A program made the translations under genes and the position numbers. This document shows positions 33,567 through 52,800 of a DNA stretch of 64,000 bases, piece by piece; position 1 is the stretch's first letter; the number at the start of each line of letters is the position of its first letter. A model generated the notes under the pieces. That model worked only from the letters and a program-made list of their open reading frames with translations, was not told where the DNA came from and made no database searches. This DNA is from Juglans regia (lineage: Eukaryota; Streptophyta; Magnoliopsida; Fagales; Juglandaceae). The stretch spans positions 28,062,724 to 28,126,723 of the forward strand of contig NC_049908.1 in assembly GCF_001411555.2 (NCBI RefSeq). The letters run 5' to 3'.

Positions 33567-35954
33567 CGCGCCGCCCCTCCGCAGAGCAAGTACATAGTGC
33601 AGATCTGTATAAGCAGGATCTTCAAGGTCAGCTCCTTGTATACAAATCCATTGTTTTTGTGGTGTTAATTACTCTATTGGATTCCTTTTTGTTCTGTTAA
33701 TTAAACCTTAACCTAGACCCTCCCTTTCCATCCTCTTCGCACTTTCTTCTTAGAAGATTCAAACTCAAGCCTTTTATGCCTATATAATCTGTAGAATGAA
33801 GGCATATGAAAGGCAGTGACTGAGATCTAAAAGATGCAAGTTATTTTTTTCAAGAAGTTTCTTCCACAAAACCTGCTTTACATCTATAAATTTAGATGTA
33901 TAGTCGCTTGCATATGCTTATCCACCATTAGTTTCTTGTGTTGATTCCCTACTAAAGCTGCTCTCCGTAGCTTTGTCAGTTAATGATGAGAAGTCATATT
34001 TTCTCCGTAAGTTTGTAACAATCTATTGGAAAAGGGACTAAATTCCGAGATTCATTAGTAGTAATAATATATGGCTTATAGTCTATGCACTAATTGCTTT
34101 GTTCATCTTATCTATTACAATATAGGTCGTTGAATTTCCATGCTTATTTCTTGGTAGAACGTGGTCTTCTATTTAAGGCTGCATTTATTTGTTCCGTTGT
34201 AGTCTTGGATGACTATAAGGATGTTAAATATGTGCAGGATGTTAATTGAGTATTTGATATGTTTGTTTATGCTATTTTTCAGATCTGGGTTTGAACTTGG
34301 TAAACATTCCACCAAGTATTTTGAATGGCTTTGTGGCACTTCTTTCGGATGGAGGATTTTGACAAGATTGGAAGCGAATACATGACTAGGATGCACTGAT
34401 TGTAAGTGATTGTAAGAGGAAAATAAAAGGGAAAATGAGACCTGTAATATACATCAAGTAATATTTGTTTGATTTGTGTTTCATTTGCTGTAATATCTGT
34501 ATGTGCTGATATCAGTGTAGAGCAGCAGTACCATTAATCTTGCCATGCTATTAACGTGAGTAGATCTACCTGCCATGCTGTTAACGTCCAAGACATTTAA
34601 AAGTAATATAAAAAGGGCTACTCTCAACTTCTCCAGTTATGAACTCAATTCAAGAAAGGTTAATTTACAAAACTTTTCATTACAACGTTGTTTAATCCGA
34701 ACCAATTGCTAAGTTGTTTTCATTACACAACTTTTCATTACAAAGGTTAATTTACAAAGGTCACAACTTGAGAAGTACCATTTCAGCTGGACTATTCAAA
34801 ATTTGCATTTCGCCTCTTCTTGCACACAATACGAACATTTAATTGAAAATGATAAAGCACACCATGCAAAATCAAATTCACTATACTGCCAGGTTTGGAC
34901 AAGGAAAAAGGGGAAACTATGCAGTGGAATAAAGTGCAAAGAGTCTACAAGCGGATAAAACTTCAATACAATCCCTCAAGCAGATCGAGGAGATACGTTA
35001 GATCTATTTTACAAAATTCAATCTCACAAATTGGATAAGACTTGTTGTGGTACATCAAATTGTAAAATTCTTTTATTATAAAATAAATCTAACGTATTAC
35101 ATATAACATATCAGTATTTGAATTCACATACTAAGGTATAAGATTTATGTCCTAACATTTTTAAATTCTAAGAATTTTAGGATACTTGGTTTTTTGAATT
35201 CATTAAATACTTGTAATTGCCAAGGTATTCAAAATTGTTACCATGCTTTTTTTTTTTTTAAACCACCGGTGAAAGCTTATTAATAAAATTATAGTACCGT
35301 CCTCTATCTTTAAAAAAATGATTTGATCTAATAAATAGTTTTCTCACAGACATTAGTAATACAATGATATTATTATCCAAACACTCACCAAGCCCTTACT
35401 CTGCATACACTTCCATCACATGTCTATTGAGCAAAGGTTTAAATGGTGCCATTGATGGAAAATAAAAACTAAATAACACCATTCAATCAAAATTACAAGA
35501 AACACAGACCATGCAGTTACCCAGAAAATGTACAAGGCATGTGAATAACATACTATAATTGTTAATAATTTAGACAATTGTGGTTTTTTTTATAACATAT
35601 AATTAGCGATAATATTTGATAAAATTGTTTTCTTTTTAAAAAAGACTAGTGGAGCCCCTCAAAGATACCGCTTAAAATTACTGCTTGATTATTTTAATTT
35701 TTAATTTTTAATTTTTTTTACTTAAAGAACTAAATATTAATAAAATTGTGTATTTTTTTATTTTTTTTAATAATTAAGGATCTTAAGAATTGTTGAAAAA
35801 TAAATAAAAGGAAAATGAAGAAATTGAAACACACTAGCGGTACGGCCCGCTAGCACTGCTCGTTCTTTTTTTCTTGTGCAGAGGCCCAACAGCAACAAGA
35901 TTAGCCGAGGCTGCTGGCTGCGTATTTCCTCAACTTGATTTATTTAAAATTAAT
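33567..35954. other. Intergenic, no gene recognised
   Basis: This is AT-rich with small local duplications: TGCCATGCTRTTAACGT near 34540 and 34571, and ACTTTTCATTACAA near 34672 and 34730. Positions 34990-35110 are a partial copy of the palindromic MITE family (ACGTTAGATCTATTTTACAA with the inverse near 35090). A T-run at 35250 followed by CACCGGTGAAAGCTTATTAA looks like the 3' end of a short LINE copy on the minus strand. Confidence 0.45.
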
Positions 35955-36076
35955 GGGAAATGCTATGCATTAGCCCCACACCGGCACACACTTCACATCA
36001 CTTTTTTTTTTTGTTTTTTTTTCACACTCAATAGGTTGAGTGTGTGCTGGCGTGGGGCTGATGCAAATATTTTTCC
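35955..36076. mobile_element. 122-bp MULE-like MITE
   Basis: The left end is GGGAAATGCTATGCATTAG followed by CCCCACACCGGCACACAC. The right end, reverse complemented, is GGAAAAATATTTGCATCAG followed by CCCCACGCCAGCACACAC, so the terminal inverted repeats are about 40 bp. The flanking 9-mers AAAATTAAT and AATTTTAAT agree at 7 of 9 positions. The interior is mostly a T-run. Confidence 0.65.
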
Positions 36077-36702
36077 AATTTTAATTATCTGCAACTGCAA
36101 AAAACACGCGAGTTTTTATCTTCCAAATCTCTTTACGACCGTTTTATATACCACGTGCAGAGACGTTACAGATCGATAGAGTGATTGGTAGACCATTTTC
36201 GACGTAAGGAATCCTATATACAGTTTTAGAATGAGTCTCACCCACTCATTAAAAAAAAAAATGTGAAATTTATTATTAAAAAATAATTTTTTTTTTTTAA
36301 TTTTAGATTTAAAAAAAAAAAGTGTAAAGACTTGTACACTATAAAATTGTAAATATCGACATTATGTTTGCTAAATAGGAAATGATTTATATAATTTTAA
36401 AATGAGTAATGCTAGAGAGAAGCCACTATAATAGTGCACACTTTGTACTCACTGTGTGGCTGCTTCTAGTTGTTTGTTTCCAGTACTCATTTGGGGAAAT
36501 GTGTAGTCTAGATGATATTATATTATGTGTGCAAAATGAATGTTCCTAATAATAATTTCTATCTATATTTATTCTTTTAAAATATACAAGGCTCGTACTC
36601 TTACTGAAGAAAGTAGAAGAAATATTATAAAATCTACATAAAGAAATCAATTTTTTATAATAACCTCGTTTTTCTTTTCAAAAGGAACTTGCATTACTTA
36701 TA
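36077..36702. other. Intergenic, no gene recognised
   Basis: AT-rich sequence with several homopolymer runs. A GAGTAATGCTAG phrase at 36404 resembles a MULE end but no inverted partner was found. Confidence 0.45.
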
Positions 36703-36857
36703 TTAGAAAGCGTAAAAGTATCCCTACAAAATGTGGGGAGAGAGAGAATGGAGTATGGGAGACAAAGGGCATGGCTTACATTGGAAAGGGTAAAAGTATC
36801 CCTACAATAGGAGGGGAGAGAGAGAATGGAATATAGAGGACAAAGGTCGGGATGTGA
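36703..36857. repeat. Two-copy tandem repeat, unit about 78 bp
   Basis: Unit 1 (about 36703-36780) and unit 2 (about 36781-36857) share AAAGTATCCCTACAA, GGGGAGAGAGAGAATGGA and GGACAAAGG-like words in the same order. The second unit ends at the target site of the hAT element. Confidence 0.7.
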
Positions 36858-36858
36858 T

Positions 36859-37558
36859 TAGGGGTGATAAATAATCTGATCGGATCGAATGGATTGACAG
36901 TTTCGATCTGGATCGGACCGAAATTGAGACTGGTCGGTCTTGATCCACGTTTTAGAAGACCAAAAAGTTTTGGTCCGGTCCACGGTCTAGGATTTTTTCG
37001 GACCGGACCGGGTCGAATGAAAATAAAAATAAAAAAATATTTTATATATATGATTTATATAATAATTGTACAATTAACAATATAAAATTTTAAATATGTT
37101 ATTAATACTTGTTAATATTCTATAAATTAACAATATTTTATATATATCTTATCTAACCTATCACTATTAACAATATAAAATTTTAAATATGTTACTAATG
37201 CTTGTTCATATTCTATGAATTAATTAATATATAATATCAATTAGTTAATTATATAGTAATTATATAAATTAATAATATAATTGTCATTTAATTTATTATC
37301 ATTAATCATATAAAATATTTTTTTATTGAGTTTGTTACATAATCCACATTAAGTCACTTGATTTAATTTAGTATTTTAAATAGATTTTTTTTTATTAATT
37401 ATTTAAAAAAATAAAAAAATTAGGCCGGACCGGACTGGACTAATAGCTATCGGTCCGGTTCGGTCCTTATGGGTGTTCGGTCCGGTCCGAAAAAATGATG
37501 GATCGAAAATATTCGATCCATCGCCAGACCGGACTTAACCGGACCATTTGCTTCCCTA
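36859..37558. mobile_element. hAT-type non-autonomous element, 700 bp, 8-bp target duplication
   Basis: Perfect 8-bp duplications GATGTGAT flank the element (36851-36858 and 37559-37566). Termini are TAGGGGTGATAAAT on the left and, reverse complemented, TAGGGAAGCAAATGG on the right, fitting the hAT terminal pattern (C/T)AGGG. Both subterminal regions are packed with CGGACCGG / GGTCCGGTCC words in both orientations (about 36885-37015 and 37420-37545), the usual transposase-binding layout. The core (37020-37410) is very AT-rich and non-coding. Confidence 0.85.
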
Positions 37559-37566
37559 GATGTGAT

Positions 37567-38817
37567 AGGGTGTCAAGGAGAAAGAGGAAATGTGACGTAA
37601 AGGAGGATGGAGGGGACATAAAACAACGGGTGAGAGGGAAATAATGGAAGATCAAAAAAAAAAAGAGACGAGAACTTCCAGGCTTCTCGTGCACGGCTCC
37701 TGGGCGATTGAGAGAAGTAGAGCTTCTTCTACATCGAGACAAGAGACACAACTTTATCACATGTATAGTGAATCAAGAGAGATTATGAGAGACTATAAAA
37801 CACTCATATTTATAGTGGATTTATATCTAAATGACCAATGGACGTAAGTCTAGTACCAAAACACTTAAATATGTGTGTCTTATTCTTCGTTCATGTTTGT
37901 TGTGCTTATTTCTTATTCACTATGATTGACACACGTACGCACACTATATTGCCACTCCGGATCGCCACCGAGCACCCGAATCCAAACCACTCGAGACTCG
38001 ATCGTCACTGTGCACTGGGAATGACCCCTTCACCCTCTTCAGTCTGTCCCTACAAAACAGGTTGTAACATACATACTTAATAATTGTATCCAACGCTCGC
38101 TACTCTTGTTAAATTGGCAAGCCTGCCAAGCAGTAATTAAATGACCTAACACTTTAAATGGATCATCCTTGATTATACTCTTTCAAGATCTAAGCAGCAT
38201 TTGCAATCCTTTTGTTCTACACACACCAATAACTATTAGGTCTAGGTAGACTCTGAGTGACCCTTAAGCATGTCCTCCCCCGTTTTAATTAGATATTACC
38301 TGAACTTAAAAGTTTTTTAATTAAAAGTACTTTTTGAAGTACTCAAGTTCAATAGGGACAAAAGAATAGGTTGTTTTTTGTTTTCAATCAACATAAAAAA
38401 TATGGGAAAACCCTCAAAAAGTGTTGGATCTATCTATCGTATCAAGGTTTCAAACTAGGGACCTACTGATCTCTTGGTCCCTCTAAGCAGTTATGTCTTG
38501 TTACCATAACTCCATGTTTACCATGGCATCCTTACAGAGCCACCTCCTGTTGGGGTATATGACAAAAACAATATGTTTGCTTCCCATATTGCATTCAGAA
38601 TAAATCCTTAAAACGGTTCTTTTACTTGTCCCAATTGAAATAACAGCTTATACAATATAAAGATAGTCTTCTGCACTCTGCAGATCGATATTTGCTTCAC
38701 AAACTTAAAAATATCTATGACCATACAATGATTCCCCATATGAAATTATTCTGATAACTCCATTTTATTATCGGTAACACTTTTTTAACTCAAAAGAGAT
38801 ATATCCACTCCTAAAAA
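37567..38817. other. Intergenic downstream of the DUF538 gene
   Basis: No gene is recognised. Positions 38430-38530 on the minus strand contain a tRNA-like B-box phrase (AGTTTGAAACCTT) and may be an old SINE, but the A box is not convincing. Confidence 0.45.
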
Positions 38818-39309
38818 TCAGACCTCTTGCACTTCCACATGAGCTTCGTTCACTTCCAGGTTTTCCTTCACAGATTCCTTGACATGCTCCTCAACTTCAA
38901 AAGCTGACACAGGGAATGACCTGTAGAGACCTGTGGTACTCTTGAAAGTGATCTTCCCCGTAGGGGGATCAGCCACTGAGAATTCAGTGAGTGTGAGCCA
39001 GACCAAGAGCTCCTTGGCCTTCACCCCGGTGAGCTTCTTGATCTTTCCGGGCTCAACATAGGCTGTGACTTCAGTGCCATAGGTCACAAGCCTGTCAATC
39101 TGTTTAAATTTGTGGGTTATGCTCGCTTTCTGCTTCAGCCATACAAACCCAGTCTCCCTCAGATACCCACATTCTTCAATGTCATGCAGCGGCAGTAAAC
39201 CATTTGGCAACCCCATTTCTATGAGCAATTCCTTCGACTTTGCTTGACAAATCTCGTCTCCTTGGTAGAACTCTGCCTTGGCTTTGATCTCATCTGTGAC
39301 CGTAGACAT
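38818..39309 (-). CDS. DUF538 family protein
   Basis: An intronless gene of 163 residues. The DUF538 core is clear: AKSKELLIEMGLPNGLLPLH, then EECGYLRETGFVWLKQKASI, LVTYGTEVTAYVEPGKIKKL and VWLTLTEFSVADPP, ending in YRSFPVSAFE. The C-terminus is an acidic tail rich in Glu and Val. There is no signal peptide, so a cytosolic location is likely, unlike the secreted members of the family. The molecular function of DUF538 proteins is not settled; some are linked to chlorophyll degradation or stress. The start at 39309 (MSTVTDEIKAKAEFYQGDEI) was chosen over an in-frame upstream ATG at 39498 because a TATA box lies between them. Confidence 0.93.
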   Translation of the reverse strand: MSTVTDEIKAKAEFYQGDEICQAKSKELLIEMGLPNGLLPLHDIEECGYLRETGFVWLKQKASITHKFKQIDRLVTYGTEVTAYVEPGKIKKLTGVKAKELLVWLTLTEFSVADPPTGKITFKSTTGLYRSFPVSAFEVEEHVKESVKENLEVNEAHVEVQEV

Positions 39310-39402
39310 TTTTGCTCTAGCTTCCTTCTTGGGTGCTCCTTCCTTTCGTTTGATGAAGTGAGAGGAAGATGAATGTGTAAAAGCTCGGAGGAAGAGCTCG
39401 GG

Positions 39403-39409
39403 TTTATAT
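39403..39409 (-). promoter_or_regulatory. TATA box of the DUF538 gene
   Basis: The minus strand reads CATATAAACC about 95 bp upstream of the chosen ATG, implying a leader of roughly 60-70 nt. It supports the shorter protein. Confidence 0.65.
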
Positions 39410-41319
39410 GGTTGTGAAGCTATAAAGTCACCCTTGTTTCTTCTAAAATTTTCAATAATGCCACTGGGGTTTATAAAAACAATCCAATAAACTATCATGA
39501 CTTCATCTAATCTATTAGATCTACTTTATAATAAAAGTAACTTAAAATAATATGACGAATCACATCAAATTACGTTAATTTGTGAGATTATTTTTTTTTG
39601 TAATCCTTTTATGACTAGAGTATTTTCTATTTAATAAATGATAAATCACATTAAGCCACATCATTTTGTAAGATTATTTTTATATAATCATTTTATAGTT
39701 AGAGTATTTCTCTTTAAAAAATGAGAACTTGTTTATAAATCTTAATTTGGTTATGGATTATCTTAATTGTAGATATAACATAAGACTAACGTTAGATATA
39801 GTTTTAGAATATATAAGTCTCGTGTTCTCTTTAGGAAAAAAAAAATCCATTATTAAAAAATAATTTATCCGTTTCGCATTATGCTGACAAATAAAATAAT
39901 TAAATATATTGTATACTTGGATACCATCTACTCCAGGTGAACTGAAGGAAATTGGATCATTTTATTCTTTAAAATTGATGGAATCATTTAATATAAACCG
40001 TAAGATTATTATGATCATTTCATTTTATAAATTTATTTTTATGAAATATTTTTTTTTTTTTTTGTAAATAACACTTATTTTCTCATATTTTGTACTATGG
40101 ATACTATCCATTCTATTTAAAATGAAAAAAATCCTAGTTTAATGAGTAAGTCAATGCATAATTCCTTTCAAAGCCTACCTGAAAACAGATATAATACTTC
40201 TTGATGATAGTGAATATCTAAAATGGACAAACTATTTAACGGATATATTTTCTTTGAACCAAAACAATTAGAATTAAGCTCACGGCCAATTTGAACTTAT
40301 ATCATTGGAATGAAAAAGATATTATCAGTAGAGAAATAATTTAGCCACAAAATGATTATATAAAATCAAATTCATAAATTGACGTAATTTGATACCATAC
40401 GTCAGTTTATAAATTTATTTTTATTATAAGGTAAATTTAACTGATCACATAAATTAGTAACGTCAATTTATAAATTTACTTTTATATAATCTCTAAGAGA
40501 TCTTTCAATTTAAATATTTTAAATTTCAGATTTTATTGGTTCCCATCTATCCACCAAGTTTGGGATGGCTTGGTGTAATTTTTCTTATTAAAATTCATTA
40601 TGATCTATGAGTTTCACTTTTTCAACAAGAGTGCAAAACTCTAGTAAATTCTTTGAAAAAGATATCCATTATAAAAAAATTTAAATTAAATTAAATTAAT
40701 TTATATATATATATAGATCCTATAATTTTTCAAATGAATTATTACATAAATTATTTTCCTTTGGCACGATTAATACATGAAGATTAAATAATAAGGGCAA
40801 CATATATATAGGTATTGGTAATGATATTATGGTTGAACATTTATGGTGGAATTAAGGTGTGTTGAGGAAGCAGCCAATTATATTATGCCACATGCGATGC
40901 AGTTGGGAATGCTGATCTATGTATTGGGGGTTGGGAGTTCGACGTGTATGACCGAGTTGTCAATTGAATATATGGGAAGTATATATCCATCCGCCAACAA
41001 ACACCACACCTAAATAAATTAATGTATTTTGTTGTTATTTATTTTTATTTGTTCAAACATCGAGTAATTTATATCAATCTCATCCAAGGATCTATTCATT
41101 TCAATTAAATAAATGAGAAATTTTGATTATTTTATTTATATAAAAGTGATTTTATCAATAATGATAAATAAAAATAATTAAAACATCTTATATTTTCAAT
41201 TAAATTCATAATTATATTGTGGAAGGTAGGATATTGGAAAGAAAAACCTTTGCCAAGTGTGATATCGATTTTTGTATCATAGAAAGGTATATTTTCTATG
41301 TGTTTGACAGATTCATCAA
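39410..41319. other. Intergenic, MITE-rich
   Basis: No gene is seen. Two members of the palindromic AT-rich MITE family lie at about 39500-39720 (with CACATCAAATTACGTTAATT and CACATTAAGCCACATCATTT) and about 40335-40500 (AAATTGACGTAATTTGATAC with the inverse near 40450). The rest is AT-rich single-copy-looking DNA with an AT run near 40703. Confidence 0.5.
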
Positions 41320-41447
41320 ACGGGTCCTGGATAGTGAGATAAGATAAGATGAATTGAGATGACTTGTAAATAGTAGTGAGATTATTAGTTGAAATTAGAT
41401 GAGACAAAATGAGCTGAAGTGAAATGATTCTATATCCAAACAGATTC
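41320..41447. mobile_element. MITE copy (GTTTGGAT family), short form
   Basis: Left end ACGGGTCCTGGATAGTGAG, internal GTAAATAGTAGTGAGAT shared with the 26814 copy, right end ATATCCAAACAG. Non-coding. Confidence 0.65.
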
Positions 41448-41653
41448 TAAGTTAGATCCCATTTATTACATGTGGGACATGTGATTATATAGGCAGTTTG
41501 ATATCATTAGTGAGCTTGGTGAAAATTAACATTAGGAAGCCCATCACTTGCCTAATCAGCTAATGAATGAAGCATTTAAATACGAACTGTCCCTCTCACA
41601 ACCCATAACAACCAACTGCATCCTGATGCAAACCTAATTGTCACCTACCCCAG

Positions 41654-41851
41654 GTCCATGACATCAAGTGGAAGTAAAACCCAGGCGCATATTCACCACA
41701 CCTGATTACCAACTTCAACATTGCTTCTATACCCAACACAACCTAAACCAACCAAAATGCCTCCTGCCCTGGTCCATGACACTGAGTGGAGGTTGAACCC
41801 AGGGTCATATCCACCTCAGCAAATAACCAAGTTGAAACACTGCTTCTTTGG
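41654..41851. repeat. Two-copy direct repeat, period about 119 bp
   Basis: GTCCATGACATCAAGTGGA at 41654 and GTCCATGACACTGAGTGGA at 41773 begin two units that stay similar for about 75 bp (CCCAGG, TCATATCCAC/GCATATTCAC, AACATTGCTTCT/AACACTGCTTCT). The region 41448-42572 is otherwise without a recognised gene and includes the 3' flank of the STR6-like gene. Confidence 0.6.
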
Positions 41852-42572
41852 CCTAGCTGGAACGGTTCAAGTATCATCCAAAACAGCATTTTAGAAATAC
41901 TTGTCTTTTGCAGCAAAATCTCTTACCAAATCATATATTCCTGCAATAAGCCCAGCATAAATAACATTTATCAACTGACTGGATGAAAACACCTGCATAT
42001 GAAAGAAATGGCAATGTCCTGTTAAAGGAGGAGAGGATAGGAGCTGTCAATTATATCTTATGAAGTTGTTTCCTTTTGAAGGTTTTGGCACAGTAGGCAT
42101 TTTGTTGCAATTATATAGAATGAAATAGCAGTAATGATAGTCATGGCTAGTTTCTTTGGGAGTAGCATTCAAGGTGTGTCTGGCATTGAAGAGTGCTAAA
42201 GCTAGAGAAGTGGACATTTGCAAAGAAAAGGAAAGGCATGTGGAGTTCAAATGAATCTAAACATGAGATCTATACCAGATGTCCCATCATAATTTCTATT
42301 AATAGCAAGAAGATACACAAATTTTGCTGCTTACAAACAGTCTAAACACACCACTTATTTGTGAAACCAATTATAATTATACAAAAAATATTCACATCCA
42401 TAGCACTTGCGCAATTGGGTCACCATGACCTCGCCATCAAGAAATCTACTCTCACAAGATTTTGGCTAAATATAAAGACTAAAATATTTAAACATTAATC
42501 TCAGTTCTAATTCTTATGTATAGTCCACTCGTTGCCAAAAAAAGGTCCAAATCTTGCACTCAAGAGTACCAA

Positions 42573-48956
<6,384 letters not shown>

Positions 48957-49784
48957 TGCTAGGGTTTCTATGGCAGCTATCTTTGAGTTGCAGGCTAATA
49001 TGGTGGAGGAAGAAGGTGAGTCCGGAATTATCATTTATTTGAAAATTCTTTTCTGCCCTTAGACTTCTTCTTATTATCATCCTTTTCTTTTTCTTTTTTT
49101 TTTTAATATTTTTACAAATTTCAAATAAATAAATTTTATGTAAATTTTTGTAAAAAAAAATAGATCTCACCTTAAAAAATATAAAAAAAAACTTATTATT
49201 TATTAGTAAGAATCATTATTTTATAAAAATATTATATGAAATTTGTTTATTTAAGATTTATACTAATATTATTCTTTTTTTTTAGTCCAATTTTATATTA
49301 TGCTATCACTGGACATGTTCTTAGTGGAAGTTATTTTATTTTTTTAAAATATTTTTAAAATATAAAAATTATTAATATATTAATACTTATTTTCTTAATT
49401 ATTAAATAAAAAATTAAAAATAAAATAAAATACATGAACTATTAAATTGAGGAGATAAGCTCATGGGGGTAATATCATTTTCCTTTGCACAATTGCCGAT
49501 TCAAGTGAAGAATGAGTAAAATAGAAATGCAAGTAAATAAGACTACTCAGCAAATTTTTTAAAATCAACTTAGTTAAGCTATTTTTTTTTTTTTAACTTC
49601 AACTTCAAACTAGACATCAACTCAAATCATTTATTATAATTATAAAATGAACCAAGATCTCAAACATAAAATTATAATTTTGTATTTATTATATTTTATA
49701 ATTCTATTTTTAGCGTTACAGCAACAATGTTAAATGTTTAAAAGATGAAAAAAAAAAGGTTCATAACACAATAAGTGTTGAATA
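48957..49784. other. STR6 upstream region
   Basis: Presumed promoter and leader of the STR6-like gene; no TATA box is clear. Beyond 49070 the sequence is very AT-rich with many homopolymer runs and contains no recognisable gene. It ends at the 3' side of the large LINE. Confidence 0.45.
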
Positions 49785-49849
49785 TGCTTTAATGATTTTT
49801 TTTTTTCGGCAAATAGAGCTTCATTACCTGAAAAACTAAGTACAACATA

Positions 49850-52800
49850 GTTCATCCTAAGTACAGCATTACATAACACATTACTAACCAAAGGAATTAA
49901 CATTAGAGACTGGTGGGTCTTTGCCTCTACAAAGTCTAGGAGGCATGAGGGAATAAAAATGAAGGGTATGCTTCCATAAAAGTTATTGGAAGCTAACCAT
50001 TGTGCAATAGAATGCGCGTATGGTGAGTAGTGAGTCTCCTGCAATTACTTGTATTGGAAGCTACCCATAAAAGTTGTTGTGGTATTAGGATCATTCATTG
50101 CTTGTATGGTGAGTAGTGAGTCCCCTGCAATTACAACATTTTCAATGCTTCTTTCCATTGCTTCCTTGACTCCTATAAGCAGTGTTGTGGCTTCTCCTTG
50201 ATTAGGGTTTTGGCTAGGGATGAATGTTGTCTGAACAAAGACTCGTATGCCTTCTTCTATTCCACAGATGGCAGCTGCTGTACTGTCAAAGTTTCTGACC
50301 ACCACATCAAAGGTTATGGCATAGTGATCTCTAGGTAGCGCTCTCCATTAGTGGCTTTTATTCACCTGTTTAGTGCCTCATGCATAACAGTGCTCATTGA
50401 AAGTTTTGATGGTGCCATTACCAAAACTGCTAACACAAGGTTGGGTGTCTTCATGGACTATCTTATTTCTAAGAAACCATATGTTGTCTATGGCTATGAT
50501 AGCAAAGATTTGGAAATGATGCTCATCACTGGCAGGGATATTCAGTCTCCTAGATGGGGTGATTATACATTCTAGCCAGTCTTGTATGTCCCTGCTTGCA
50601 AAGTTAGTGGTATCAATAGGCCATGGGGATTGTCTTCAAAGTATGAATAGAAGATGGTTTTGAGATTCTTCCTCAGTTTTGTATATAGGGCATTTAGTGC
50701 CCTCTTCACTCAAGGGGATGAACCTCTTCAGGTTCTTCTTGGTGGGAATGATGTTGTGAATAACTTTCGAACAGAAGAATTTGAGTCTATCCTGGATTCG
50801 AATTTTCTAAAGTTTTTTTTTTCCAGTTAGTGAAATGGTCACTGGAGTTAGTGTGGACTTGGTTCATGGAGAGGGCTGCATATACTGATTTAACAGAAAA
50901 GTTCCCTGAGTTATGGTGGGTCCATCGGATCCTATCTTTTTGGTGATGATAGTCTAATTGAGCAAGAGGTATTTTCATGATCTCATTCACAGTGTCCTGA
51001 TGAAAGAGGGATTGAAGTAGGATTGTATTCCATCTTCTTGGTTCCTCCATTATAAGTTCAGAAACAGTAAGGTCAAGGTCCTAGTGAATGAAAATTGATT
51101 TTGGACTGGGTTGGAAGGATGGGAGAGTAGGGATGCAGGGGTCAATCCAAACTTAAATATTCACTCCATTGTTGACATAAAAACAGACACTGATTTTTAG
51201 GAAATCCTTTTGCTTAAGTATCCATTTCCAAGTCCAAGAATCAGAGGGTTTAGAACTAATATTGAAGAATGAGGAATTATTCAAGTATTTCTCAGAAGCA
51301 TTCTCTTCTAAGTGTTGTCACTCTCATTTACCATCTGCCAGCCTAGCTTGCTAACGAGGGCATTGTTAAAGTCTGAAGTGTTTCTTAGTCCAAGGTCACC
51401 TATTGATTTAGGTCTATAGATGGACTTCCGAGAATTATGAGTGAAATTGTGAGTTTTTTGAGAAGGGAATCCCACCAAAATTTCATAAAAGAATTGTCAA
51501 TGAATTGGGCAACTGATTTTGAAATTGAGAGAATGATCATTTGGTATAAAGGAATAGAACTTGCTACTAATCTTATTAAGGTGGTCCTACCAGCTTGAGA
51601 GAGAAGCTTAGCTTTCCACCCAGCCAATTTTTAAGCGATCTTTTGATGCATTTCCTTAAACTATTCTCTTTTAGAGGCCTTGAAAAGGAGTGGCAAACCC
51701 AAGTATTTTATATTAGAAGAAGCAATTTTGAAATCCAATATTTCTTTCACTTCTCTTCTGGAGTGAAATGAGGTGTTACAGTTGAATTGGATTGATTAGC
51801 TGCATGGATTTTTTGGCTAGACTAGAGGGAGTATTTATCAAGACAGTTTTTTAAATTCTGAGCATTGTTTTTAGAGGCTAAACCAAAAAGGATAAGATCA
51901 TCTGCAAAAAGCAGATGGGAGATTTTGGGTCCATTTCTGCTAATAGAAATTCCTCTTAACTACTCTAGACTTTCCACTCTAATGATCATTCGAGTTAGTA
52001 CCTCAGTACCAAGAATGAAGACGAATGGGGATAGATGATCCCCTTGCCTAAGACCTCCGGATGGATGAAAATAGCTACAAGGATTGATGTTTATGAGGAT
52101 TGAGTATGAGACTATAGAAATACATTCTTTGATCCAGTTTATCCATTTGCTATGAAAACCAAGATTGGACATAATGCTAAGAAGGAAATTCCACCCAATG
52201 AAGTTAAAGAATTTTTTCATATCTATTTTAATAGTCATAAGTCCTTTTTTTCCTTTCTTTTTGCTCTTGATATGGTGGAATATCTCTTGAGGCATTATGG
52301 TGTTTTCCTGGATAATTCTTTCTAGGACAAAGGTTGTTTGGTAGGGAGAAATGATTTTGGGAATGATCTTTTTAAGCCTGTTGGCCAATAGCTTTGCAAT
52401 GACTTTGTAGCATAAATTGGAAAGACGAATTGGCATAAACTGATGAACAGTATTAGGACTGTTAGTCTTTGGGATCAGAGCAATGGGAGTGTGGTTCCAT
52501 TCTTTAAGCAACTTCCCATAGGATCTCAAGATCACAAGGGATTTCATAGAGGAATTGGTTCTCCAAGTCAGTGATTTTGTCAGGGAAAAGGTCATTCAAC
52601 TCAGTGTTTAAAATTGGATTAAAAGTAGTGAAGATATCCTTAAAGTGTTCGAGGAACTTATTCTGTATCACAGAGGTCTCAGTTGTCCATGTTTGAGGGT
52701 TTATTTTAAGGCTCTCAATGGAATTGGTGAGCCTCCTAATAGTGGTGGACATGTGGAAAAACTTGGTGTTTTGATCAGTTGTGGTAAGCCAACTTAACCT

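Noticed and set aside
33283..33668. Overlapping open frames with repeated Gly-Arg-Trp or Gln-Arg-Glu units
   Set aside because: They are by-products of a 30-bp GC-rich tandem repeat whose length is a multiple of three.
36400..36520. A MULE end (GAGTAATGCTAG) at 36404
   Set aside because: No inverted partner or target duplication could be found within several hundred bases.
39310..39498. Longer N-terminus for the DUF538 protein (in-frame ATG at 39498)
   Set aside because: A TATA box at 39403-39409 lies within this extension and the extra residues do not belong to the domain.
48957..49034. Longer N-terminus for the STR6-like protein (in-frame ATG at 49034)
   Set aside because: The conserved TrhO-like N-terminus starts just after 48956, and the extension has no homology or targeting features.
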